DNA of 64,000 bases, from positions 1-64,000 of the forward strand of contig VDFB02139368.1 in the NCBI GenBank assembly GCA_007258455.2, written 5' to 3'. The position numbers were made by a program, and so were the translations under genes. The notes under the pieces are model-generated. The model was not told the origin of the DNA. It made no database searches and saw only the letters and a list, made by a program, of their open reading frames with translations. Source of the DNA: Sequoia sempervirens (Eukaryota; Streptophyta; Pinopsida; Cupressales; Cupressaceae). Every line of letters starts with the position of its first letter. Position 1 is the first letter of the stretch. Positions 35,637 through 46,670 of the stretch are shown piece by piece.

Positions 35637-35921
35637 TGGGATGTAGTATGGTTGATACTGTTAATTCGGGGGATCGTGGACATGAGATGTGTATGACTTT
35701 TCGATTTCCTTCCTTAAGATTCTACTTTGAGAACTATGGTAAGACTTTTTGAGTTAAGCAATGGGAGTCAAGGCAAAGATTGCGATATTACTGATGACGA
35801 GGGAATGAAGTTGGCTGGGTATTTTTCCGACGATTGGGAACCAGATCATACTTGATCATATTTGTTATGTATGGATTAGTTCTCAAATATCGAGTTAGGT
35901 GGTATTGCTTGACACAAGTAC
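35637..35921 (+). other. 3' untranslated part of family-III interior
   Basis: No ORF or repeat of note between the ORF stop and the purine tract. Confidence 0.5.
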
Positions 35922-35935
35922 CTTTGGGAGAAGAA
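35922..35935 (+). other. Possible polypurine tract
   Basis: TTTGGGAGAAGAAC lies a few bases before the 3' LTR start and is the best purine run there. Confidence 0.55.
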
Positions 35936-35942
35936 CTGCAAG

Positions 35943-37835
35943 TGTCCCCTCTCAAGCCCTCAGGAGATTTCAAGGACCATAATTTTCTCTTTGGGAAAAC
36001 CCAAGGTTAATTTGAAGTTAAATTGGGGCTTCTCAACTTTGAGAGGTCATTGTCAGATGGTGGATCACTATGATTCCTTTCCTGGTTTTCTAGGGCTTTA
36101 AATGGTATGGATCATTCTGGGTATTCAGAGACTTTTTTGGCCCCATTTATTTTTAGTACCCATTTTTGGTGCCTCAAATGAGCTCAGTTGGTTGACCTCA
36201 AATAGATTGACTGTACTTGATCCTACTGATTGGCTTCACAACTTTCGGAGAAATAAGTTAAGTCATTTAAATTAAAAAGTCACGTTTTAATTATTATATT
36301 TTAACGTTGACCGTTGGCTTAGAGTTAATGACTTAAGGTTGTTTTAAAAAGGTGGTCATTTGAGGGTGGCGCCTCATTAATGAATATTTTAATAATTTCT
36401 AAAGTCTGAGCAAGCTAATGTTGGGCGCATTAATTAAAGTATGATATTTATTCAAAAATATCAAATCAAAAGCTTGAAGGCAAAAGTACGCCCATCATTG
36501 AGGAGAGTGGGTTTTGACCTAAAAACAGATTTTAGGGTTTTGCGAAGTCAACGGAAGAAATTATAAAGAGGAGTCTTAGTGCATCATTTGTTGATCTTTG
36601 GACAAATATACTGTTAGGCTGCCGGATTGACTCTGGACTGCTTCGAGGAATGAAGGCCTCCTAGCTTGGGCATCTCTTCTCGTTTGTAAGACAACGACTA
36701 GTGATGATTATTAGTCTAGTTTCAGAATTCATTGGATTCCGTGCATTGTAATCTGCATTAACCTAGTTAGCTTCAGATTTCGCATGTTAGAGAAATTCTG
36801 GTTTTTTCCTTTTAGCTACAGCAGATCCATTGTTTCATCCATAAATCAAAAAAGACAAAATAAATCATTGTGGGTATTGGTTATTTCCATTCATCTAGTC
36901 TAGGTGCCCTTGTGTTCCAATTTGTAGAATTTTCATTGAAGAATCTGATTTTATAAAGTAAATCGCCCTTCTCAGCTGTGGCCGTACTTTTCAGTACCTT
37001 GGGATTTGTGCATTAAAAATCAGTTGCATTTTCAGTCTGTTTTATGATCTGGTTTTGAGCGCCCCTATCTCAATTGAGTTTTGCAATTGGTATTTATCAT
37101 TTTGGAGGAGTATAGAGAGAGATTTGAGCATTTCATGGTTTTCTATGTTGCTGGTAATGCGTTGAAAAGTGCAGGTCTGTCACAGCAGATTGGATAAATC
37201 TGCATCTTCTCTATTTGATTGGTGGTGATAGTTCTTTCAAGCAACGTGAAGACTTCAATGAAGATTGCCAAGCTTTGAGAAATAGGTTGGATCTTTAATT
37301 TGCTGTTTTCTGTGATCTTTACTTTCCGCAAATAAGTTCTTGAATATTGTACAACTCTCTTATAAGCTGATTTATATTGTTAGCAAGATCTCATCTCTTA
37401 AAATTGTAAGCTGGCAGTAGTACTGACCGCATTATAGATTCTTGCTTATTCGGATTGTAATAGTCATCTCTTTCAGCAGTTGCTATTGTTTAATTGATCT
37501 CCGCCCTATGGTCGCTACTATCCCATTCTGGGTTAGAAAGCACATTCTGGGTGTTGAGAGTTTTCAGCTTTCAGTATTTTCTTTCAAGCATTCTCAATCA
37601 CTCCGCCATATGTGGACGCCTCACCCCGCGATGGATTGCAGTCACAATTTGACGTTGAGTTCCTTTCCTTCAGAATTAGATTATGGACCCTTCACCAATG
37701 CCCGCCATCATCTGGCCATTCCGGTTAGAGTTGGGTTTCTTGTAATGCTTTTGGTTATTCTCTCTGAACTTAACGTAAGTATTTGTTTGTAACTTGAATT
37801 CAGGAAATCAAAAAATTTTGGTTCTTGATATTCTA
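35943..37835 (+). mobile_element. 3' LTR of family-III element
   Basis: Starts TGTCCCCTCTCAAGCCC; the 3' end is placed at GATATTCTA by alignment to GGTATATTTCA of the 5' LTR and is uncertain by several bases. The middle is about 99% identical to the 5' LTR by eye, but the first 300 and last 250 bases differ by many substitutions and indels. Confidence 0.75.
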
Positions 37836-37849
37836 CATAATTTCAATGA

Positions 37850-38430
37850 TTGCAGAAAAAGAGATTGTACAGGGAAGGAATGTCAGTATATAAATTAAGT
37901 TCATTTTCTAAATGCATTGTCTGTGAATACAAGGGGATACTGTTTTTAAATCAATGAAGGACAACGAAGTATCATTTGTAGTGCCTTTGTATCATGGAAA
38001 GAGATATACAATGATAAAAGGGATTCATAATATCTCTTTACAAAGAATTGGGGCTTTTGCAGCCATCAAAGAATGTAAGCAAAGGTCTTGTATTGAATAG
38101 CCTTTATATGTTCGTGAAGGATGAAGAGTGCTTAAGGAAATTCTATTAAAGGAAAATGAGGTAAATGCAGCCTGCAGAGAATTGTTCTTTATGCATCTAA
38201 GCTCATCTAGGTTGAAAAAGAAAGTTAGAGACAAAGCAGTGGAGGGTTTTAAGCTCATTACAATCAGAAAGATAAGATGCCTAAGCACCTATGACCGCAT
38301 TCAGAGAGTGGGTCTTCACAAAATACAAAAACAAACTAATTTTGAGGGTGTCTGTTTCTATCAACGCGAGAAAAGATTCATTTCATTACTGATGAAAGCA
38401 CTAGAGGAAGAAATAACACAAATTATTTGA
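37850..38430 (+). pseudogene. Unidentified broken coding fragment in unit b
   Basis: After TTGCAG (a possible splice acceptor) broken frames give INEGQRSIICSAFVSWKEIY, NISLQRIGAFAAIKECKQ and ACRELFFMHLSSSRLKKKVR, the last within an open frame 38128-38430. Composition is protein-like (basic, helical) and a stop at 38098 and a shift break it. I do not recognise the family. It occupies the place in unit b that the ligase and kinesin fragments hold in unit a, so it may be another captured host piece. Confidence 0.4.
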
Positions 38431-40190
38431 GCTTTTTCTGCTGTTTTCATAAAGAACACCAATGAAAATGCCAATTCACTATTTTGTTCTTCAATTTCTT
38501 TGCTTGAAAATGCTTTTATAAAAGCATGGAAAGAGTTCCTCATGGTGTCCATGGCGACCAAATAATGGAGATATCAAAAAGAATGGAAAATATAAGGGAA
38601 AAAATACATTAGAATATGCATGGTTGTGGCCTGAAAAACTCCAAAATGGCTTCAAAAAATGGAGAAAATTCATCAGATTCGTGGCGATGGAGAACTTACC
38701 ACTTTTTTCCTTCAAAAATATGCCAGAAAATCCTCTTTGAAGCTCAGAAAAGCTACATGGAGGTCACTTGAAAGAAGCTCGATGAAAAACTATAGCAGCG
38801 GCCAGCAAATAGAACTTCCTTTCAAAGCAAAATAAAATAAAATAAAATGAATGTTAAGTTTTTGATTTAGGGTTTAGAAACCCTAAATGGAGTTCTATAG
38901 GGTCAAAAGGCTTTTTTCCTTTAAGTTTTTTTGAAAACTTTATTCACATATCTCCATGCATGGCATTTCATATGCCTTTGCATTTTTTTTAAAATGACTA
39001 TCTCAATTAAGCCTTTTTATGGCTTTATTAAATAGCTTTATTTTGCATTTGAATTTCAAAATTTGTAAAACTTTATTAAGTGGCAAATATAAATCACTTT
39101 AATAAATGTTATTTATGAATGCAAAGTAAAGATTCCATAGTTGATTTCAATGATGGATAGTCAAAAGTAGATATATTGAGCTTTAAATACCTTTGCATGA
39201 GACAAGGTGGTGGTTGAAAAGATTGGCCAACATATGGAGCAAAATTAGGGTTTTTGGTCACTTAATTGAGAGTTCAGTTTTAGTTAAGAGTCCAAGCGGT
39301 TGGAGTTTGACTTAAGGAGGATTTTGAGGAATTTAAACCCTTTTTGGAGGGATTTTCAATTACATACGACCCTTTGGGTTGTTTTCAGATTCAAAAATCC
39401 TTGCATATTTTGAGGAATTTCTTTCAGTTAGATGCCTAATTTGATAGAGAGGTTGGAGTTTGACAACTTGTATAAGTCTTTTTCTCCTCTCATTCTCTCC
39501 TCCGTTCTTGGCTTTACACTTTATGCACACTGTATCTTTTCTAAGTTCTTTTGTAGAAGAATACAACTTTGTAACTCATTTGTTCAGATTTATATGCAGC
39601 CATTTGGAGAGCATCTTTGATCAATAAAAGAAGTCATTTTATCTTCTTTCACTACTTTTTTCTATGTGTATTAAGATGGTGCATGCAAATCTTGTGGTGA
39701 TTCTTTCTTTCCTTTGATTTATGTGCTATCATCTACACCGTATTGCAGGAATATGGAATTTTTGCAGGTCAAGACTTGTGTTTAATCAATGAAGGTGAAA
39801 GTTTCAGTTGTGTTAGTTTTCCTTCTAAATGATTACCTTCTTATACTGAACCTAGTTTATGAATCATTGATGCCAAGTCATATGTAATTTGGACGTTGTG
39901 TATATCATGATTTCAGTTATTGGCTATATTGTGTGCTCAAAGTAAGTTGTGTTGTAAGTATGGAAAAATCATTATTTGGTGTATCACCTTTTTAGGTGAT
40001 AGGTTTCATTTTACATGTTCTCTTTCTCACTCTTTCATCTACAAGAGTTTAGGTGAAGTACTTAGGAAGAACTAACTTACTCTGGAGGTCCACTTTGTTT
40101 TCAAGTCACCCACAACCTTAAAGTGTTCCCATGTGTCAATAGGTTGCTGAAGTTCATAGTTTAGCAAGGGTGCAAACCTTATTGACAACA
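38431..40190 (+). mobile_element. Tail of unit b: family-IV LTR 3' part
   Basis: It resembles the unit a tail and ends CTTATTGACAACA at 40190 immediately before a primer-like site, so 40190 is an LTR 3' terminus. The LTR start is either far upstream (27914, giant-LTR reading) or unrecognised near 38.4 kb. Confidence 0.6.
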
Positions 40191-40195
40191 GTTTT

Positions 40196-40213
40196 TGGCA
40201 CGCCCGGTGGGAC
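40196..40213 (+). other. Primer-binding site of family-IV element
   Basis: TGGCACGCCCGGTGGGAC begins 6 bases after an LTR ending CAACA. This string is familiar as a junction in plant LTR elements; I do not assign the tRNA. Confidence 0.6.
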
Positions 40214-40414
40214 CTTCAACTAATTATGAATTCAAAAAGAGCTTCATTTTGCTGTTGTTGTGGTGTGAGCAGTAGTATTCTCAGCCTTTGGAGGAAAAAT
40301 CTACATACACTTGGCGACTTCGAGCTCAATTATATTGGTTTTAGTAGTCTAAGTGCTGGTATTTTTTAAAACAAATCTATTAATTCTCATTTTAAGCTCT
40401 TTGAATGTGTAGAA

Positions 40415-40566
40415 ATGTCAAGTTTTCATGAAAATACGTGCTTTCACCCCCCATATCATGAGAACGTTTATCCCAAACCTTATCAGCCTTATCTAAGCAA
40501 CCACAATGTTGGTTTTAATCCAAATAGCTTGCCACAACAAGTAACGAGCATGCACATCATGCTTAC
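40415..40566 (+). pseudogene. Gag-like ORF start, split by a solo LTR
   Basis: ATG at 40415 opens a Pro/Tyr/Asn-rich frame (MSSFHENTCFHPPYHENVYP) 225 bases after the primer site, the place of a gag start. It is interrupted at 40566 by the solo LTR and resumes at 42707. Confidence 0.45.
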
Positions 40567-42701
40567 TGTTGGTTGAAATTTTTTTATACCTTGAGGATAT
40601 GCAAAATTGTGGTTTCAACCATAGTGTGTGAGTATGATACTCTCCTAATTTAGGGAAGGCTCCCCCTTTTCTACTAACTAACTTAGACTAATATGGGTAA
40701 GACAACAACCTTTCCTCTTTCTTTAGGAAATATTATATTCTTTTCTCCTCACAAAAAAGTGACAATAACCTTTAAGAAAACTATTACAACAGCTTGAAAT
40801 GAAATTGAGAGAGAGGAAATGAAGTTTCCTGAAAGCACAAAGACTTCCATCACCTCCTCTGGGACAGGAAAACAATCTCCAAGCACAAAGTCTCGAGTAT
40901 CCGAAATCCTATCTACCATTTTAGAACGATAATCTAAGAACAAAATACAACATATATCATCTCAAAGTCTACAAGTATGGTGCACTTATGAATCACTTTA
41001 TATCGGAATTACCACAGGCACAAAGACTTGTAACTCTTTCCAATTCCTAATCACAAATCAAACTAATTCAATCTTTCAAACTTGTAGCACAAAGTCTGCA
41101 AGAAATCAGACCAAAGTGTCTCTCACAATAGCTCCAAAATATCACAAGAATAACTCAAAAAAATGTACCACTATGACATAAGAACATAGTAATAACATGC
41201 CACAAGAGTCAACACAAAGTCTGAAATCTCATATGCCTTCCTTGTATTGCTTGGAAATTAAGTTTACATACACAAAGCACAAAGTCTCTTTGTTGTAAAT
41301 GTCTGTAGAGTTTTCTCTATTGCCAAAAAGATATATATTACAATAGACCCCCTCAAGTATTTATAGGAGAGAAGCCTTGAGAAAAAGGTGGGAGGATTCC
41401 AACAAACTTGAGAAATTCTCTCAACCGCTAACTAACTGCAATTGACTTATTCAACATTATAGTCCTAATTTATTTTGACTTGTAATTTGATTAAATGTAA
41501 TTACAATCTTCAATAATGTGAGTAGCATGGCCACTTTCCATTACAATTTCTGACTTTATATGTAATTTGTCAAAACAAAATTACAAATACATAATTGAAA
41601 CTATTCTAAGTGTCCGAAGACACAACTCGAACTACATCATCCTTGATTGGATCTTCATGTTGTTGTTTGGAAAACATTCTTCCATCTTTGTCTTGAAAGC
41701 ATTCTATGCTCAATCATGACACTTATTCAACTCCTTGTGTGGCTTCGTCATGTTGTTGTTCTCTCTTTGTATCATTCTCCAGCCTTGGAATTTGTTTGAA
41801 AAATAAGGCCCATGCCTTATATTATTGATTTGGTAGGTCATGTGCGCAAACAGGACTAACGGGAATGAGACAAAGGGGCTGCAAAAGTGAGGCCAAAGCT
41901 CAATTTTTGGTTTTGGAGACTGCATTACATGTGTGGAAAAACAAGAACATTGACTTGCAATTGTGAAGAATGAACATGCAACTTCATATGTGTAATGGAA
42001 AAATATAAGTTTGCACTTGTGATTGGATCTAGAGACTCATTTTCAAGTGTTTTTGAGTGCATCTTGGACCAATTTCGGTTTTTGGAAGGCTCATTACAAG
42101 TTTAAAATAACTTGTATTTTACTTTTCAACTTATAAGTCGGGTCTCAAGACCCCCATTACAAGTGACTTGAATTTTAAAAAGTGCTTTCACTTGCAAATC
42201 GGGTCTCAAAAACCCCATTGCAAGTGACATATCATCAAAAAGTAATTTAAAAACCATTCACTTGCAAATCGGGTTTTAAGACCCCCATTACAAATGACAT
42301 GAAATTTATAAAATGACTAGAAGTGCTTTCACTTGCAAGTTGGGTCTCAAGACCCCCATTGCAAGTAAACAACAAAACAAAAAAGTGACTTAAAAAGCTC
42401 ATAAAGTGAAATTGGGTCTTGGGAACTTGATTGCAAGTGAATGTATCACTTGCATTTTAGAATTTGAAACCCCCACACTTGTAGTGATGCCTCTGAAACC
42501 CGAAATTGACCAAAAACACACCAAATGACTTAGACTTTCACAAAAACGGACAAGAATGAAAAATGTTGGCCAAAAGGACTATAGACCCAAAACTTAAAAT
42601 GCCCAACCTCTGTACCTCGTAATGTGTTCCTTGAGGCCTAAAAATGTCAAAATTTTGATGGGCTATCTCTGATTTTTGCATGTCAAAAATCAGGGACAAC
42701 A
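40567..42701 (+). mobile_element. Solo LTR, 2135 bp, TSD CTTAC
   Basis: It starts TGTTGGTTGAAATT and ends GGGACAACA, flanked by CTTAC at 40562-40566 and 42702-42706. There is no internal primer site or ORF. Strand is taken from TG...CA only and is not certain. A CACAAAGTCT or CACAAAGACT word recurs about seven times at 40835-41290, and a hairpin-forming array lies at 42110-42430. Confidence 0.88.
42110..42430 (+). repeat. About 60-80-bp array with GGGTCT...AGACCC dyads
   Basis: Four clear units contain CACTTGCAAATCGGGTCTCA followed by AGACCCCCATTGCAAGTGAC. The centre GGGTCT-CA-AGACCC is a dyad, and CACTTGCAA with TTGCAAGTG forms an outer stem, so each unit can fold into a long hairpin. Confidence 0.75.
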
Positions 42702-42706
42702 CTTAC

Positions 42707-43400
42707 CACCCACCAACCCAATCTTGAGGTCATTTCACTCCAAATCAGCAAGATGTAGAGCTTAGTGAGATAAAAGGCCTATTGCAAACCCTTGGCAATG
42801 AGAAACAAATGATGCAGCAAACTTTACAAGACTATACTGGGCAGATGGATGAGATCAACAGCAAGATGAGTCGGCTTATCAAGCCTATCTCCATGAACAA
42901 GAAGAGTTGGATCTTCAAGCCCAACTTCATAGGCAAGAGTTGGAGGCACAAGGAAGGCAGTTTACGAATCTTTTTGCAAAAGAGTTAATTGCACAAAAAA
43001 AAAGATATGAGTAGAAGCACAATCAATTTCTCCTCCTTCATTGAGAGAATTTGTACTTCACCAAGAAGTTCATCCACCTAGTACCTTTCCAAACCTATTC
43101 TTTGGTAAATAATTTCCTTTGTTCAACACCATGTGCTTCATACAAAATAAGCCCATACATGAGCAGGTTTAGCTTGCAATTCCTCAAGAGCAGCCTCTTG
43201 AAAAAACTATTTGCCTTTTAACTACCCAAGAAGTTCCACAAGCTGATATAGTGGGACCTATTATATCTCAAGAGAGCTGTTATACTGAGCATAACAAGCT
43301 AGAGCAGCAAGTTATAGAGCAAGAAATTGATGATCAATATGAGGTTTTGCATAGTTTGTTCAATGAACTTCCACTTTTCTTTGAAGAGTAGGAGGTTGTA
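42707..43400 (+). pseudogene. Continuation of gag-like ORF, coiled-coil part
   Basis: Frames near 42735-43010 are Gln/Glu/Leu-rich (GLLQTLGNEKQMMQQTLQDY, and a second frame with RQELEAQGRQF), suggesting a coiled coil like those in plant gag proteins. Stops and shifts break it; 43010-43400 gives only short traces. Confidence 0.35.
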
Positions 43401-43499
43401 CAATGTTCAATGCTAAGAAATCATTTGGAACAACAAAGGAAGGTAAACAAGAAACCCTAAATCTAATCAACAATCAAATTCTAGGGCAAACAAGTAACT

Positions 43500-44127
43500 A
43501 CAAGAGCAAGGCTAGGTAAGGGACATTACAAAGCTTGCATGCCTCTTTAGCTGCAAGTTATTGTTCAGTTCTTGTGTCTTGTGTCAATGTATTCTGGTTG
43601 ATCGCTAAACTGTAAGCCTATTTTGCTACAATCTTGCTCTCCGAGAAGTGTAATAGTTGTTACTTGATATTTTAGAGAATAAATTCTTGTGCCTACTTTG
43701 TTGCCTTGATATAATGTCTCAGATTTCCGTTTTATGTGTTATGCTTATATGATCTCTATATCAGCCTGCATTGAAAGTAAGTAGATGTGTGTTGGAAGAA
43801 AGTTTATTTAAGTATTTATGTCAAAGAATCATTCCTTGTTCATTTCTAACTCCCATGCTCTACATTTACTTGAGTAGTTAGAAACATCATAAGAGTAGGC
43901 TTAGTCTTAGTTGAACTTTTAAAGAGAAAATCTCAGCTACGATGCCTGAGTTTTATAACCTTGTGCTCTTAGCCGAACAAAAATATTGGAAAATTAGTTT
44001 AGTTTACTTTCTTTTAAACAACATCAACAAATAGGGAGCTTCCCCTCCTAATTTGAAGAGCAGTTTATCTGTGCATAGCTTTCGGTTTCTAATCTGCATT
44101 CCAAAGGTGCAAATTGAAATGCCAACA
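43500..44127 (+). mobile_element. Family-I-like LTR 3' end (plus strand)
   Basis: The part from about 43890 aligns with 18060-18329 (AAAACTCAGCT-like, GGGAGCTTCCCCTCCTAATTTGAAGAG, TGCCAACA) and ends GCCAACA at 44127. Its left border is not clear. Confidence 0.6.
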
Positions 44128-44277
44128 AAGTGTTTCCAGGGGGAATTTTTGAATGGCTATAGGAAGTTTGGTAACTCTTTTCAAACAACATAAGTGTATA
44201 ATGGAATCACTATTTGTATGGGTTGTCTATTGTATTAGCTAAGCATCATTCTATAAGAGTAACTAGTCATTGAATTG
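44128..44277. other. 150-bp spacer between two facing LTR ends
   Basis: No gene or repeat is recognised. LTR 3' ends face each other across it. Confidence 0.5.
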
Positions 44278-44394
44278 TGTTGGCATTTAAATTAGCACCT
44301 CTGAAGTGTTGATGGTAAACGTTTAGCTATTACAAATATTTTGCAACACTTCTTCATTATTTAAAGAAGAGAAGTCCCTCTCTGCTGATTTATA
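44278..44394 (-). mobile_element. Family-I-like LTR 3' end (minus strand), segment 1
   Basis: The reverse complement reads through CAGAGGTGCTAATTT to AATGCCAACA, the family-I LTR end. It is interrupted by the solo LTR at 44395 and resumes at 46333. Confidence 0.6.
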
Positions 44395-46327
44395 TGAAAT
44401 ATACCGAACCAATTTTTTCAATTTTTCAAATTACAATGAGCAGAGCAATACACAATCGTTAGGGGTAGCACTTAAACCAAACGATGTGGAATTCAACTCT
44501 AACCAAGAATGTACACCAGGATCCCGAGTTGGGCAAGGTGTGAACATATGGTCAGAGGATCTCAATGCAATGCTGATAAAGGAACTCTAACCAAGAATGC
44601 GCTGGATGACGATGAGCATATGGTCAGAGGGTCTTAATGCAATGCTGATACAAAGAACTCTAACCAAGAATGCGCCAGATGACGACAAGCATATGGTCAG
44701 AGGGTCTTAATGCAATGCTGATACAAAGAACTCTAACCAAGAATGCGTCGGAGAATGACGAGCATGTGGTCAGAGGATCCCTACCAACTATTATGCTAAA
44801 GTAACTCGACGTCAAGAATGTGCTTTCCAACCCGAGATGGAATTGGAGCTACCATATGACGGAGATGCTAAGTATTACAATGCAATTAAAGAAAATAAGT
44901 AAGAATGCTGACAGTACTACTATTCAGCTTACAACATGTTAGAGAATGTCTTGCTACGAACATGAATCAAGAGTTAAATAGTGCTGCAACAATATATTGA
45001 ATCTCCTTTGCTGGATAAGGAAGCTTAGGTTCAGAAAACTCCACTCTAGAGACCAACTTGACAATCTGATTTTGACAGCCCTGTTTTCAAATGCATAAAC
45101 AGCAGCCCTAAAACTCACTATTTTGCTCACATCTCTCTCTAAACTCACTCAAAATTTCTGAGACAAAGTGCATAATGATCCTAAGATGATGGCGCCCAAG
45201 ATTGAATCACACAAACTAACCAAAAGTCCTCATATGATTTATGCACGAATTTCAAAGCAGTCCCAAATGGTACGGCCCTCAAGGAAGGGCGATTTGCTTT
45301 ATAAATTCAAAGGCTTCATCAAAAAATATGAAAGTTAGAGGAAAGGATCGCCCCACATAGACAAAGAGAAAAATGCAATACCCAGAATGAATCTTTTTGT
45401 ATTTTTTGACTTATGAATAAAATCAACAATCAGCTATAAGGAAGAGACATTTCCATAATTTCACTAATATGCATAAAACTGAGTAACAAAGCCACACAAC
45501 TAATACAATGCAGAAATCTCACTACAAATCCACTCAAACTACAACTACCTCATCACTAGTCGCTATATCTCAAGCAAGAAGCAATGCCAAGCTAGGAGGC
45601 ATACATTCCTCGAAGCAGTCCCAGTACCATTCTGGCAGCATAACATTCCTATAGACAAAAGATATCCAAGTGAAGGCCCAAGACTTCCTTTTATAAATTT
45701 GTGAAGGCCCTCCAGAAGCTTCTAGAAACCCTAATTTTCAAATTTGAAGTAACTCCATTTTCCCTCCAAGAGATGGCGTCCATTTCTTCAAAGAAAATGA
45801 CTTTAATTTATAAATAATATTCTTAGCAAAATAGGCATCCCTTTTCAAGCATTATTTTAGACCTTAGGAAATATTAAAATATCTTCATGAGGCGTCACCC
45901 CTCAAAATCCCCCTTTTTAAAACAACTTAAAGTTGTTTCACTAGGCCAAGGGGACACAATATCAAAATATAACATTTTTGAATCAACTTGACTTATCTTT
46001 CCAAAATGCTTCCCAAGGCCAAGATTGATCAAACCAACTAAACTGACCGAAGATGAGAACCAACCGTGCTGAAACCAACAGGTCCACTGCCAGAAATAGA
46101 ATTTACTAAAAATAGTAAATTCCTGAAGGTGCTCAGAATGCCAAGAAAATCACATCACCGCGAAGCTCTCTGAAAACCCAGAATGAATCTACAAATCAAT
46201 CACCAAATCACGAGCAACAACAACCTCCAAACATGAAACCCTAATTTCACTTTCCGAGTAGCCTACGGGTCTCCAAAATAGGCCAACGATCAACTGTAAA
46301 GATCATGCTCGAGAAGGGGACATTACA
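44395..46327 (-). mobile_element. Family-III solo LTR, 1933 bp, TSD TTATA
   Basis: In minus sense it starts TGTAATGTCCCCTTCTCGAG at 46327 and ends GGTTCGGTATATTTCA at 44395. Perfect TSDs TTATA lie at 44390-44394 and 46328-46332. At 44500-44900 it contains three or four units of CTCTAACCAAGAATGCG...CATATGGTCAGAGG, an amplified version of a word present once or twice in the other family-III LTRs. No interior remains. Confidence 0.92.
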
Positions 46328-46332
46328 TTATA

Positions 46333-46670
46333 CGTAAGTGAAAGGTATAGAGCAAGTAAACTACTATCCTATCTTTTTTACTCAGTGGTAGGACACAAGG
46401 GTGCATAAACACAAGTGCGTCGCAGATAAGATTTTTCTCTAGTTTCGGCAAATCTTAACTACGAATAAAAATTGGCTTTTAATCTATCCTATATCCTCAA
46501 GGTAAACAAACCATGAGGGCATAGGAGCGGGAATGGATGGTTCAATCGATTGGTCAAATCAGTCTCTTAGGATGCATTCGAAGGATCTGAACTCTCAGAT
46601 TCGTACTGAAATCAAATCCACACAAGTGATCCTCAAAGTAACTTATACCTCAGGATTCCCAAGGAGGTAC
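46333..46670 (-). mobile_element. Family-I-like LTR (minus strand), segment 2
   Basis: It lies between the solo LTR and the family-II complex. Its last bases, CCCAAGGAGGTAC, join to CAAGACCTTTCTGAGGTGTAG at 60321 and recreate the neighbouring repeat CCCAAGGAGGCACCAAGGCC at 60401, so the two sides were once continuous. Confidence 0.6.

Larger units (their letters stand above)
30481..37835 (+). mobile_element. Complete family-III element, gag-protease only
   Basis: It has two LTRs of about 1.9 kb, an initiator-Met primer site, one long ORF and a purine tract. The possible TSD is imperfect: CATAC at 30476-30480 and CATAA at 37836-37840. The interior is only 3.5 kb and lacks reverse transcriptase, RNase H and integrase, so it must depend on another element. 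Related LTRs lie at 19216-20586 and 44395-46327, both on the minus strand. Confidence 0.8.
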
